Positions 14,219 through 21,205 of a DNA stretch of 21,205 nucleotides are shown in pieces. How positions within the stretch are numbered: position 1 is the first letter of the stretch; the number at the start of each line of letters is the position of its first letter. This DNA is from Pseudomonadota bacterium. Its GTDB lineage: Bacteria; Desulfobacterota; JADFVX01. The notes under the pieces are model-generated. The model did no database searches. It was not told the DNA's origin and saw only the letters and a program-made list of their open reading frames with translations. The stretch is taken from NCBI GenBank assembly GCA_015222555.1, contig JADFVM010000040.1:1-21205 (forward strand). The letters are read 5' to 3'. The position numbers and the translations under genes were made by a program.

Positions 14219-15023
14219 TTTTAGAAACTTGCTGTCCTGCCTTATCAATGGAGGCGTCAAGTATCTCTTTTCCCTCAGCAGCTTCAGAGTCTGGCAGCGT
14301 GATTTTGATGTGTGGAAAAAGAAATACATGGCCAGCCTCACGGGAAACCTGGGAGAGCCGATATTGTTTCTTCTGGCAATGGGTTTCGGTCTTGGCAGCA
14401 TGATCCCTTCCATGGAAGGAACACGTTATATCGAATTCATCGCGCCCGGTCTAATCGGTTCTGCCATCATGTATGGCGCCAGTTTTGAATGTACCTTTGG
14501 ATCTTATACAAGGCTTGCAGTGCAAAAAACCTATGATGCAATCAGAGTAACGCCCGTGTCTCTTGAAGAAGTGACTGCCGGTGACATGCTTTGGGGTGCC
14601 ACAAGAGGACTGATTGGCGGCATGGTCTTTCTTGGCGTCATGTTGTGCTTTGGACTTATTAAGTCATGGGGGGTATTTTTTCTTCCCTTTGTAATGATTC
14701 TTATTTCTCTCGTCTTTGCTTCTCTTGCAATGTTTTTTGCTTCAAAGGCGCCTTCCTATGATTTTTTTTCATACTACTTCACACTTATTATTGCACCCAT
14801 GTTTCTCTTTAGCGGAATCTTCTTTCCTCTGGACACAATGCCCTTCTGGGTAAAAGGACTGGCCTGGTTAATGCCTCTCACGCATTTTGTCGATCTGTCA
14901 AGAGCGCTGGTTCTCGGGGATATCGGCTGGTGGGCACTCGTCGATATTTTGTGGCTTCTCCTTTTTACGGTGGTAACTGTCTATTTTGCTATCCAGGGTG
15001 TTAGAAAACGAGTAATAAATTGA
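14208..15023 (+). CDS. ABC-2 type exporter permease, NodJ type
   Basis: This is the membrane partner of the upstream ATPase. It has 271 residues and about six hydrophobic segments. The blocks GNLGEPILFLLAMGFGLG, SFECTFGSYTRLAVQKTYDA and LFSGIFFPLDTMP are the NodJ-family signature. The start is TTG at 14208, supported by AGGGAG 5 bases upstream; the next in-frame ATG lies after the first conserved block and would truncate the protein. The stop overlaps the priA start. The substrate is unknown; lipids, polysaccharide parts or small hydrophobic molecules are possible. Confidence 0.88.
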   Translation: MKNNFRNLLSCLINGGVKYLFSLSSFRVWQRDFDVWKKKYMASLTGNLGEPILFLLAMGFGLGSMIPSMEGTRYIEFIAPGLIGSAIMYGASFECTFGSYTRLAVQKTYDAIRVTPVSLEEVTAGDMLWGATRGLIGGMVFLGVMLCFGLIKSWGVFFLPFVMILISLVFASLAMFFASKAPSYDFFSYYFTLIIAPMFLFSGIFFPLDTMPFWVKGLAWLMPLTHFVDLSRALVLGDIGWWALVDILWLLLFTVVTVYFAIQGVRKRVIN

Positions 15024-17437
15024 TTCACACAAGAGTTGTAGAAGTTGCAGTAGATCTGCCTGTAGACAAGACCTTTTCCTATTTATTGCCGGAGAGCCTC
15101 GCTGAGAAAGTGGATGTTGGCATGCGGGCCCTGGTCCCTTTCGGCAGACGAAAAGTGACCGCTTATATTCTTGGATCCGGCGTTGACCCAACAGTGGACA
15201 AGCTGAAAGAACTTGACGCCTGCCTTGATAAGGAGCCTCTGTTCCACCAGAAAATGCTGGAGTTCTTCCGCTGGATTTCCTCCTACTATCTTGTCCCCAT
15301 AGGTGAAGTAATCAAAACAGCCCTTCCTTCCGGCATAAATTCATCCAGTCAGCGCTATGCAAGTATTACAGCAGAAGGCAGGAAAGAGCTGGAAGACATG
15401 ACGGGCAAGGCGGCAGAACTCCTTTCCTTTGTTTCCGAAAAGGAGGCGATTTCTCTTGCGGTAATTGAAAAGAAATTTGGAAAAAGTCGTGGAATCTCGG
15501 GGCTTTATCGCCTTGTTGACAGTGGTCTGGTTGAGATAGAGACTAAGATTCGGGGGGGCAGAGTCAAGGTCAGGGCTGAAAAGTTTGTAAGGTTCATCCC
15601 GAAAAAAGATGCGTCCCATGAGGACTTGTCTAAACGGTGGCTGGAGATTGTCAACTATCTTGAAGACAAGGGAGAAGTCTCTCTTGCCCTTCTAATAAAG
15701 GAGATGGCAACGACGAGGAAAACAATAAACAGCCTCGATGAAGCGGGAATAATTGAACTTGTGGATAAAGAGGTATTCCGGGACCCTTTCTTTTTTCCAA
15801 TAGAAGAATCAAAGCCTCCCGTTCTCAATGCCGATCAGCAAAAGGTAATGTCTGTCATCGATGGTGCCTTAAAGAAAGGCGGCTATTCGCCTTTTTTACT
15901 GGATGGGAAAACGGGTAGCGGCAAGACGGAAATATATTTAAGGACTATTGAAAGGGTGAAGGGCAAAGCCATTGTCCTCATACCTGAAATTTCTCTCACC
16001 CCTCAGCTTACTGCAAGATTTCGTGAGAGATTTGGCGATAGGGTCGCTGTTTTGCACAGTGGCCTGTCTGCGGGGGAGCGCTACGATCAGTGGCGGAGAA
16101 TTAAGGATGGCACCTTTGATATTGTCATAGGCGCACGGTCAGCCATATTTGCTCCTTTTGACGACGTGAGAGTCATAATCGTTGACGAAGAGCATGAATC
16201 CTCTTATAAACAGGAGGATGGGATCAGGTATAATGCTCGAGACCTGGCCCTTGTAAGGGGCAAGATGGAAAATTCGCTTGTCATTCTTGGTTCTGCAACG
16301 CCGTCTCTTGAAAGTATGCATAACGCAAAGTCAGGGAAATTTGGCTTGCTCTCACTTCCCGAAAGGGTTCAGAAAAGGCCGTTGCCGGCAATTGATATTG
16401 TTGATATGAGGAAGGAGGTTAAAAATGCCTGGTTGTCAGTTGGTCTGCAGGCACTTTTAAAGGAGAATCTGGAAAGGGGTGAACAATCCCTTCTCTTTCT
16501 CAACAGGAGGGGCTTTGCACCCTTCGTTCTTTGCAGCGATTGTGGCCATACATTTAAATGTCCCCACTGTTCCGTCACTCTTACCTGGCATCAGAAGGCT
16601 GCCATATTAAGGTGTCATTACTGTGACTATAAATTGCCGGCTCTCCCTCTCTGCCCTGAATGCGGTGGGGATGATGTAACAGGGTTGGGATTTGGCACAG
16701 AAAAGCTGGAAGAACTCCTGAAAGAAACTCTGGGCGAAGCCAGAATTGCCAGGCTTGACAGGGATACAGTCAAGAAAAAGGGAGACCTTGAGGCCATTCT
16801 CCATTCTTTTGAAAAAGGCGAAATAGATGTTCTTGTGGGAACCCAGATGATTGCGAAGGGTCATCATTTCCCCGGTGTTACTCTTGTGGGCGTACTGATG
16901 GCAGACCTTTCCCTGAACCTGCCTGATTTTAGAGCGGCGGAAAGAACGTATCAGATCTTGACCCAGGTAGCAGGACGGGCCGGTCGGGGTGATGCGCCGG
17001 GAAGGGTCGTTATTCAAACATTTAATCCCGAACATTATTCTATCCTGCCAGGAGGTGAGCAGGAAGGTCAACTTTTCTATGAGAGAGAACTGGCCATGAG
17101 AGAGGAGTTTTTATATCCACCCTTTTCGCGGCTTGTAAACTTCAAAGTTGAAGGCAATAAAGAAAAAGATGTTACTTGTTGCATTAAAAGAATAAAAGAA
17201 ATTGGAAAACAGATTTTAAGGGATAATAACAAGTTAAAGATAGAAATACGTGGACCTGCTCCGTCACCTGTTTCAAGGATTAAAGGAAAGTTCAGATGGC
17301 ATCTCCTTGCAAAAAGTGAAGCCTCCCCCTATCTGCATAAATTTACAAAAAAGGTGGTGCAGAAGTTGAGATCCGACGGGGCTATCCCTTCAGGCGTGAG
17401 AGTTGTCGCAGACTTTGACCCATATAACCTTCTTTAA
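15020..17437 (+). CDS. priA: Primosomal protein N', replication restart helicase
   Basis: PriA recognises abandoned replication forks and reloads the replisome; it is a 3'-5' DEAH-type helicase. The 805-residue protein begins with the DNA-binding N-terminal domain (VVEVAVDLPVDKTFSYLLP). A winged-helix region follows, then helicase motif I GKTGSGKT (296-303) and motif II DEEH (389-392). Eight zinc-binding cysteines insert in the helicase: 505, 508, 514, 517, 532, 535, 545 and 548. Later motifs GTQMIAKGHHFPGVTLVGV and QVAGRAGRG are intact. The start is TTG at 15020, in a TTGA overlap with the upstream stop; it gives the normal N-terminus, though its ribosome binding site is weak. Coupling to an exporter is probably positional and not functional. 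Confidence 0.96.
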   Translation: MIHTRVVEVAVDLPVDKTFSYLLPESLAEKVDVGMRALVPFGRRKVTAYILGSGVDPTVDKLKELDACLDKEPLFHQKMLEFFRWISSYYLVPIGEVIKTALPSGINSSSQRYASITAEGRKELEDMTGKAAELLSFVSEKEAISLAVIEKKFGKSRGISGLYRLVDSGLVEIETKIRGGRVKVRAEKFVRFIPKKDASHEDLSKRWLEIVNYLEDKGEVSLALLIKEMATTRKTINSLDEAGIIELVDKEVFRDPFFFPIEESKPPVLNADQQKVMSVIDGALKKGGYSPFLLDGKTGSGKTEIYLRTIERVKGKAIVLIPEISLTPQLTARFRERFGDRVAVLHSGLSAGERYDQWRRIKDGTFDIVIGARSAIFAPFDDVRVIIVDEEHESSYKQEDGIRYNARDLALVRGKMENSLVILGSATPSLESMHNAKSGKFGLLSLPERVQKRPLPAIDIVDMRKEVKNAWLSVGLQALLKENLERGEQSLLFLNRRGFAPFVLCSDCGHTFKCPHCSVTLTWHQKAAILRCHYCDYKLPALPLCPECGGDDVTGLGFGTEKLEELLKETLGEARIARLDRDTVKKKGDLEAILHSFEKGEIDVLVGTQMIAKGHHFPGVTLVGVLMADLSLNLPDFRAAERTYQILTQVAGRAGRGDAPGRVVIQTFNPEHYSILPGGEQEGQLFYERELAMREEFLYPPFSRLVNFKVEGNKEKDVTCCIKRIKEIGKQILRDNNKLKIEIRGPAPSPVSRIKGKFRWHLLAKSEASPYLHKFTKKVVQKLRSDGAIPSGVRVVADFDPYNLL

Positions 17438-17770
17438 ATGGCAATAAGCTGTTTTTCTACTCTACTGAATCTTGTAATGGTAATTAGACCCTGATAAGCT
17501 TATAATGGATATAACATGCAGACTAGGACATAAAGTGTCTCTATAATTTTACCTACGGTTGGTTGAACTAATAAAGCAGATGGCTTTTCTAGCATACTGA
17601 GGACAGAATTGTCATGAACCTTTTGGCATTATTTTAAAAAGGTTGTTTTTTTGTTTGGGCTTTAGACTTATTTTAGATTAACATGAGTAAGGGGAGAAGC
17701 TCCTCATATGGTAGAATAGATCGCCGGCATGATGGTTCCTTCCAAACCAAAATTTAAAAAAAGGTGTTAA
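17438..17770. other. 333-base noncoding spacer between priA and the receiver-DHp gene
   Basis: No convincing open frame is present. It contains an exact TATAAT at 17501-17506 without a good -35 partner, an intrinsic terminator at 17617-17652, and a short stem GGAG-AAG-CTCC around 17695-17705. The base composition is AT-rich. A short transcript between the TATAAT and the terminator (about 140 bases) is conceivable but unsupported by other evidence. Confidence 0.5.
17617..17652 (+). terminator. Predicted intrinsic terminator downstream of priA
   Basis: An 8-base stem AACCTTTT / AAAAGGTT (17617-17624 and 17637-17644) with a 12-base loop is followed by G and seven T. The stem is AT-rich, so strength is moderate. 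It lies 180 bases after the priA stop. Confidence 0.55.
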
Positions 17771-18580
17771 ATGATTAGCACGGTTTTATGCATCGATGAT
17801 GATGAAAATAACAGAGCCCTGGTGAGGAGGATCTTGACTGCCAAGGGGTATAATGTCGTAGAGGCCGAAAACGGGCTGGAGGGCATGGATAAAGCTATAA
17901 AATCTAGTCCGGATCTGATTCTTATGGATATGCAGATGCCGGGTTTGGATGGATTTGAAACAACAACGCGTTTAAAAGGTATGGACCGTTTGAAAGATGT
18001 GCCCATTATCGCTCTGACTGCCAGGGGCGGAGTTGACGACAAGGAAAGATGTCTTGTCGCCGGGTGTGATGGCTACATAAATAAACCCATAGATGTCGAC
18101 AATTTCGTTAGTACCATCGAGAAGTTTATTGGAGGGGAGAAAGAAGCGATAGATGAAGTCAAGGAAAAGGAGCTTTTAAGAGACTATTCCCAATACCTGG
18201 TTCGGAGTCTTGAGGATAAGGTAAGACAACTTGAAAGAGTAAATGAAGATCTGGAAAGCAGAGTAGAAAAAAGAACAAAAGCTTTGCAAACAGCGCAGAA
18301 GAGGCTTGTCGTACTGGAAAAGAAAAAAACTCTTTTGGAGCTTGCAGGTGGTGTTGCCCATGAACTCAATCAACCTCTCACTGTTATTTTGAGCCTTTCT
18401 GAACTGTTAGTAAATAGTTCTGACATGGATAGTGAAAGTTCCGATTTAATTCTTCAGATTAAGGATGAGTGTAATCGGGCAGCAGATATTGTGTCAAAAA
18501 TTGGCAATATTGAACGTTATAAGACAAAAAAGTATTATAAAAATATAGACATCCTGGATATAGATAAATCGTCGGCTTGA
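17771..18580 (+). CDS. Receiver / coiled-coil / DHp phosphoacceptor protein without a kinase ATPase domain
   Basis: Residues 1-121 are a complete response-regulator receiver: acidic pair Asp9/Asp10, phosphoacceptor Asp53 in LILMDMQMPG, Thr83 and Lys105. Residues about 130-190 form a charged coiled coil. A HisKA-type dimerisation and phosphoacceptor domain follows, with His197 in GGVAHELNQPLTV, then a second helix to about residue 248. The protein ends at residue 269 with no N, G1 or G2 boxes, so it cannot phosphorylate itself. No frameshift remnant of an ATPase domain is apparent; the next 72 bases lead into def. It may act as a phosphotransfer hub, or be phosphorylated by a partner kinase. 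ATG at 17771 follows AAAGGTG. The domain calls are firm; the pathway is unknown. Confidence 0.85.
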   Translation: MISTVLCIDDDENNRALVRRILTAKGYNVVEAENGLEGMDKAIKSSPDLILMDMQMPGLDGFETTTRLKGMDRLKDVPIIALTARGGVDDKERCLVAGCDGYINKPIDVDNFVSTIEKFIGGEKEAIDEVKEKELLRDYSQYLVRSLEDKVRQLERVNEDLESRVEKRTKALQTAQKRLVVLEKKKTLLELAGGVAHELNQPLTVILSLSELLVNSSDMDSESSDLILQIKDECNRAADIVSKIGNIERYKTKKYYKNIDILDIDKSSA

Positions 18581-18606
18581 TTTTCTTCTGGCTAAAATAT
18601 TATAAT
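18577..18606 (+). promoter_or_regulatory. Predicted promoter for def-fmt-DUF116-rpe
   Basis: TTGATT (18577-18582, four of six matches) is followed by an 18-base spacer and a perfect TATAAT (18601-18606). It overlaps the stop of the upstream gene and would give a leader of about 40 bases before the def GTG. Confidence 0.5.
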
Positions 18607-18652
18607 AGTAAATTACGTTTTATGCTCAAAGTGATAAATACAGAGGTTTGTA

Positions 18653-19174
18653 GTGGCCCAGCGGGAAATACTGACATACCCGGATCCGATTCTGAAGCAA
18701 GTTTCGGAACCCGTTGAAGAAATTAACTCAGAAGTAACCGCCCTGATTCAGGACATGCTTGCGACGATGTATGAGGCGCCTGGTATCGGTCTTGCCGCAC
18801 CACAGGTGAGTGAGTTGAAAAGAGTGATCGTCCTTGATCTTGACTATCGGGCGGGTGAAGAAAGAAAACCGATCGTCCTTGTTAATCCGGAAATCGTATC
18901 TTCAGAGGGAGAAATCCTTTTTGAGGAAGCCTGTTTGAGTGTCCCCGAGTATTCTGCAGAAGTGAAAAGGTTCGCAAAAGTTAAGGTGAAAGGTTTAAAC
19001 GAAAAGGCAGAAGAGGTGGAGATAGAGGGTGAGGGCCTTTTATCTGTTGCTCTTCAGCATGAGATCGACCATCTCGATGGCATCCTCTTTGTCGACAGGC
19101 TCGGTCTGGTAAAAAGAGATATTTTTAAGCGAAAATTCAGAAAGAGCATAAAAAACAAGGTAGAAGCAATTTAA
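18653..19174 (+). CDS. def: Peptide deformylase
   Basis: Deformylase removes the formyl group from the N-terminal methionine of new proteins, using a bound metal (usually Fe2+). All three motifs are visible: GIGLAAPQ (44-51), EACLS (92-96) with metal-ligand Cys94, and QHEIDH with His136 and His140 and catalytic Glu137. Motif 2 has Ala93 where EGCLS is usual. The 173-residue length is standard. The start is GTG at 18653, with AGAGG 6 bases upstream and the normal N-terminus AQREILTYPDPIL. The stop shares one base with the fmt start (TAATG), so the opposed formylation and deformylation enzymes are made together. Confidence 0.96.
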   Translation: MAQREILTYPDPILKQVSEPVEEINSEVTALIQDMLATMYEAPGIGLAAPQVSELKRVIVLDLDYRAGEERKPIVLVNPEIVSSEGEILFEEACLSVPEYSAEVKRFAKVKVKGLNEKAEEVEIEGEGLLSVALQHEIDHLDGILFVDRLGLVKRDIFKRKFRKSIKNKVEAI

Positions 19175-20115
19175 TGTCGCTGTCCGGACTTAAGGTGTTA
19201 TTTATGGGAACACCTGCCTTTGCCTTGCCGTCTCTTCAGGCCCTTATAAATGCTGATTGCAGCATCCAGGGTGTCGTTACTCAACCTGATCGCCCAAAGG
19301 GACGCGGAAGGCAACTCGTTCCTTCTCCGGTAAAAGAATTGGCCCTTAAGGAAGGATTGCCTGTATTTCAGCCGGAAAAGATAAGAAATGAAGCTTTCAT
19401 TGATCAGCTAAGAGTTCTGTCTCCCGACGTGATCGTTGTTGTCGCCTTTGGTCAGATTCTTCCCTCTCAAATCCTTGATATCCCGCCATTGGGATGTGTC
19501 AATGTCCATGGATCTCTTCTCCCGGCCTATAGGGGGGCCGCACCTGTAAACTGGGTTGTCGTTAACGGTGAAAAAGAATCGGGGGTCACGACCATGTTGA
19601 TGGATGAAGGGCTTGATACGGGAGACATGCTCCTTAAAAAGAAAGTTCGAATAGCGTCTGACGATACGTCCGAGGTTTTATATCATAAGCTTTCCCTTAC
19701 CGGCGCCGATCTTCTCATCGAGACACTTAATGGTCTCCGCTCGGATCAAATAAAGGCGGTTAAACAAGATGACAGCTGCGCATCCTATGCACCTATATTG
19801 AAAAAGGAAGATGGCCTCATCGACTGGTCTAAAGATGCAGAGCATATAGTTAATTTAACAAGAGGCATGCTTCCCTGGCCCACAGCCTATACCTTGCTCA
19901 AAGGAAAAACGTTAAAGATTTTTAAAGGTGAGCAACGAGCGGAAGACGGAAAGGCGGGAACGGTATTAAGTGTAGATAAGGCTTCTTTTCAGGTTGCCGC
20001 CGGAAAGGGAAGTGTCCTCATCTGTGAACTTCAGCTTGAGGGGAAGAAAAAAATGGACACAGGCGAGTTCCTGAGAGGTTTTGGCGTCGAAGTCGGGGAT
20101 GTCCTTGGACTATGA
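19174..20115 (+). CDS. fmt: Methionyl-tRNA formyltransferase
   Basis: Fmt formylates initiator Met-tRNA using 10-formyl-tetrahydrofolate. The 313-residue protein shows the N-terminal KVLFMGTPAFALPSL, the loop TQPDRPKGRGRQLVPSPVK, and the catalytic region with Asn110, His112 and SLLPAYRGAAP (114-124). Asp148 lies in LDTGDML. A C-terminal OB-like domain of about 100 residues follows. The length is typical. The ATG at 19174 overlaps the def stop, and its own stop overlaps the next gene in an ATGA junction. Confidence 0.97.
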   Translation: MSLSGLKVLFMGTPAFALPSLQALINADCSIQGVVTQPDRPKGRGRQLVPSPVKELALKEGLPVFQPEKIRNEAFIDQLRVLSPDVIVVVAFGQILPSQILDIPPLGCVNVHGSLLPAYRGAAPVNWVVVNGEKESGVTTMLMDEGLDTGDMLLKKKVRIASDDTSEVLYHKLSLTGADLLIETLNGLRSDQIKAVKQDDSCASYAPILKKEDGLIDWSKDAEHIVNLTRGMLPWPTAYTLLKGKTLKIFKGEQRAEDGKAGTVLSVDKASFQVAAGKGSVLICELQLEGKKKMDTGEFLRGFGVEVGDVLGL

Positions 20116-21002
20116 AGGAGACAACAATAAATAAAGTAGAAAAAGGGCCGAACCATGGGGGCTATCCCTCTCATCTGGGTGATGAGTGGCAGTCAGAAGA
20201 TTTAAGTCGTCATGAAGGAGAACTCGATGAGGGTATTGGCCTTTTCTTCGGTTTCACAACGGTGTCCTTTGTCCTTCTCTCCCTTTTTATTTTTCTCGTG
20301 CTCTATCTCGTTTCACCGAGGCTGGCAGAGTTTCATCCAATAATTCCACCTATTGTAGTATTCATTGCAATTGTCATGGTAGGTGTTGCCGCAATTCTTC
20401 TTTTACTGACCTCTCTCACTGTCGTCACAGGCAAGAACCTTTTCCCCTCTGCCTTGACTAAGGGTGGAAGAGATAAAAGTTTGATAATGCTCATTACGCC
20501 CTTGGCCGTTAAGTTGGGCGGACTGTTTGGTTTTTCGAGGGACAGGATAGCCAGCTCCTTTATCAAGGTTAATAACGCGCTTGTATTTGCCGCACAGAAC
20601 AAGACAAAAACCAGAAGTTTACTTATCCTTTTGCCGAGATGTATTCAGCATTCAAAATGTAAGCAGAAGGTGGAGATTGATATCGACAATTGTAAAGATT
20701 GCGGCCTCTGCGATATTGCTGACATTATTAAAATTTGTGAAAGGAACTCTATTGAATCCTTTGTCGCCACAGGGGGGAATATTGCTCGACAACTTATTAA
20801 GGAAAAGAGACCTTCAGGTGTCATCGGCGTCGCCTGCGAGAGAGAACTTTTAAGTGGGATTCATGATACTTCCGGCCTTCCCGTCATCGGTATCCCCAAT
20901 TTAAGACCTGATGGCCCCTGCATTGATACGCGTGTTAATCTTTCAAAACTTGAAGATGCCGTTAAGGCTTTTATGCAACAAGATCATAAAATCAGTCTTT
21001 AA
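20112..21002 (+). CDS. DUF116 membrane protein with a conserved cysteine cluster
   Basis: The function is not known to me. The 296-residue protein has a charged N-terminus, two membrane segments (about 45-68 and 77-107) and a cytoplasmic DUF116 domain. Conserved-looking cysteines are Cys177 in LLPRC, Cys183, then Cys194, Cys197 and Cys200 in a CxxCxxC ferredoxin-like motif, and Cys209, Cys242 in GVACERE and Cys270. These suggest an iron-sulfur or other metal site. The block NLRPDGPCIDTRVN near the C-terminus is typical of the family. ATG at 20112 overlaps fmt by 4 bases. DUF116 next to fmt recurs in Desulfobacterota, from memory, hinting at a link to translation or RNA modification. Confidence 0.85.
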   Translation: MKETTINKVEKGPNHGGYPSHLGDEWQSEDLSRHEGELDEGIGLFFGFTTVSFVLLSLFIFLVLYLVSPRLAEFHPIIPPIVVFIAIVMVGVAAILLLLTSLTVVTGKNLFPSALTKGGRDKSLIMLITPLAVKLGGLFGFSRDRIASSFIKVNNALVFAAQNKTKTRSLLILLPRCIQHSKCKQKVEIDIDNCKDCGLCDIADIIKICERNSIESFVATGGNIARQLIKEKRPSGVIGVACERELLSGIHDTSGLPVIGIPNLRPDGPCIDTRVNLSKLEDAVKAFMQQDHKISL

Positions 21003-21025
21003 TCTATAACCCATTTAGGATAGTT

Positions 21026-21205
21026 ATGACTTCAAAAAAGATAGCTCCATCAATTCTTTCGGCAGATTTTTCAAAACTTGGCCAGGAGGTAAAAGCAGTT
21101 GAAAAGGCTGGTGCTGATTACATCCATATCGATGTTATGGACGGACATTTTGTGCCCAACATAACCATTGGCCCTCTCATTGTAGAGGCTGTAAATAAGG
21201 TGACT
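21026..21205 (+). CDS. rpe: Ribulose-phosphate 3-epimerase (partial, 3' end off the right edge)
   Basis: Rpe interconverts ribulose 5-phosphate and xylulose 5-phosphate in the pentose phosphate pathway. The first 60 codons are present. They contain IAPSILSADFSKLG (6-19) with the conserved Ser9, and HIDVMDGHFVPNIT (34-47), which includes metal-ligand His34, catalytic Asp36 and the MDGxFVPN signature. The ATG at 21026 has AGGA 5 bases upstream and lies 23 bases after the DUF116 stop, so it is probably co-transcribed with def and fmt. Confidence 0.95.
   Translation, partial: MTSKKIAPSILSADFSKLGQEVKAVEKAGADYIHIDVMDGHFVPNITIGPLIVEAVNKVT

Overview
The window reads as chromosomal sequence from an anaerobic Gram-negative bacterium, most likely a member of Desulfobacterota (the former Deltaproteobacteria). 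This is inferred from a six-subunit Rnf complex with a long multi-cluster RnfB, a DUF116 gene directly after fmt, a NodI/NodJ-type exporter, and a response regulator fused to a kinase phosphoacceptor domain. No phage, transposase, tRNA, rRNA or CRISPR array is visible. One intergenic repeat element is the only mobile-looking sequence.

Layout. (1) Positions 1-5225, minus strand: a peptide ABC-transporter operon. In transcription order it holds a stand-alone MshEN (GspE_N) protein, an OppA/DppA-type lipoprotein, OppB, an inserted-looking hairpin repeat of about 230-300 bp, OppC, and the first 141 codons of OppD. (2) Positions 5226-5425: a divergent control region with a good sigma70-type promoter on each strand. 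(3) Positions 5426-10827, plus strand: rnfABCDGE in the order found in E. coli, tightly packed from rnfB onward. (4) Positions 10984-12243: a CorB/CorC-type CNNM-CBS membrane protein, convergent with lgt (12256-13095, minus). (5) Positions 13289-17437, plus strand: a NodI/NodJ-type ABC exporter pair overlapping priA. (6) Positions 17438-17770: a noncoding spacer with an intrinsic terminator. (7) Positions 17771-18580: a receiver / coiled-coil / DHp protein with no ATPase domain. (8) Positions 18653-21205: def-fmt-DUF116-rpe, with rpe cut by the right edge.

How the genes fit together. Rnf couples electron transfer between reduced ferredoxin and NAD to ion translocation, which suits an anaerobe. 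Lgt would attach the lipid to the OppA lipoprotein. Def and Fmt form the formyl-methionine cycle of translation initiation. PriA restarts collapsed replication forks. NodI/NodJ exports an unknown substrate.

Most interesting points. A predicted c-di-GMP-binding MshEN protein, without any secretion ATPase, heads a peptide-uptake operon and is fused to it by a TAATG junction. RnfB has lost exactly the four cysteines that would hold one cluster of its third ferredoxin module while keeping the four for the other. RnfB, not RnfC, carries a long Lys/Glu/Ala tail. The receiver-DHp protein at 17771 lacks a catalytic domain. All functional statements rest on motif and family recognition by eye; no search or alignment was run.
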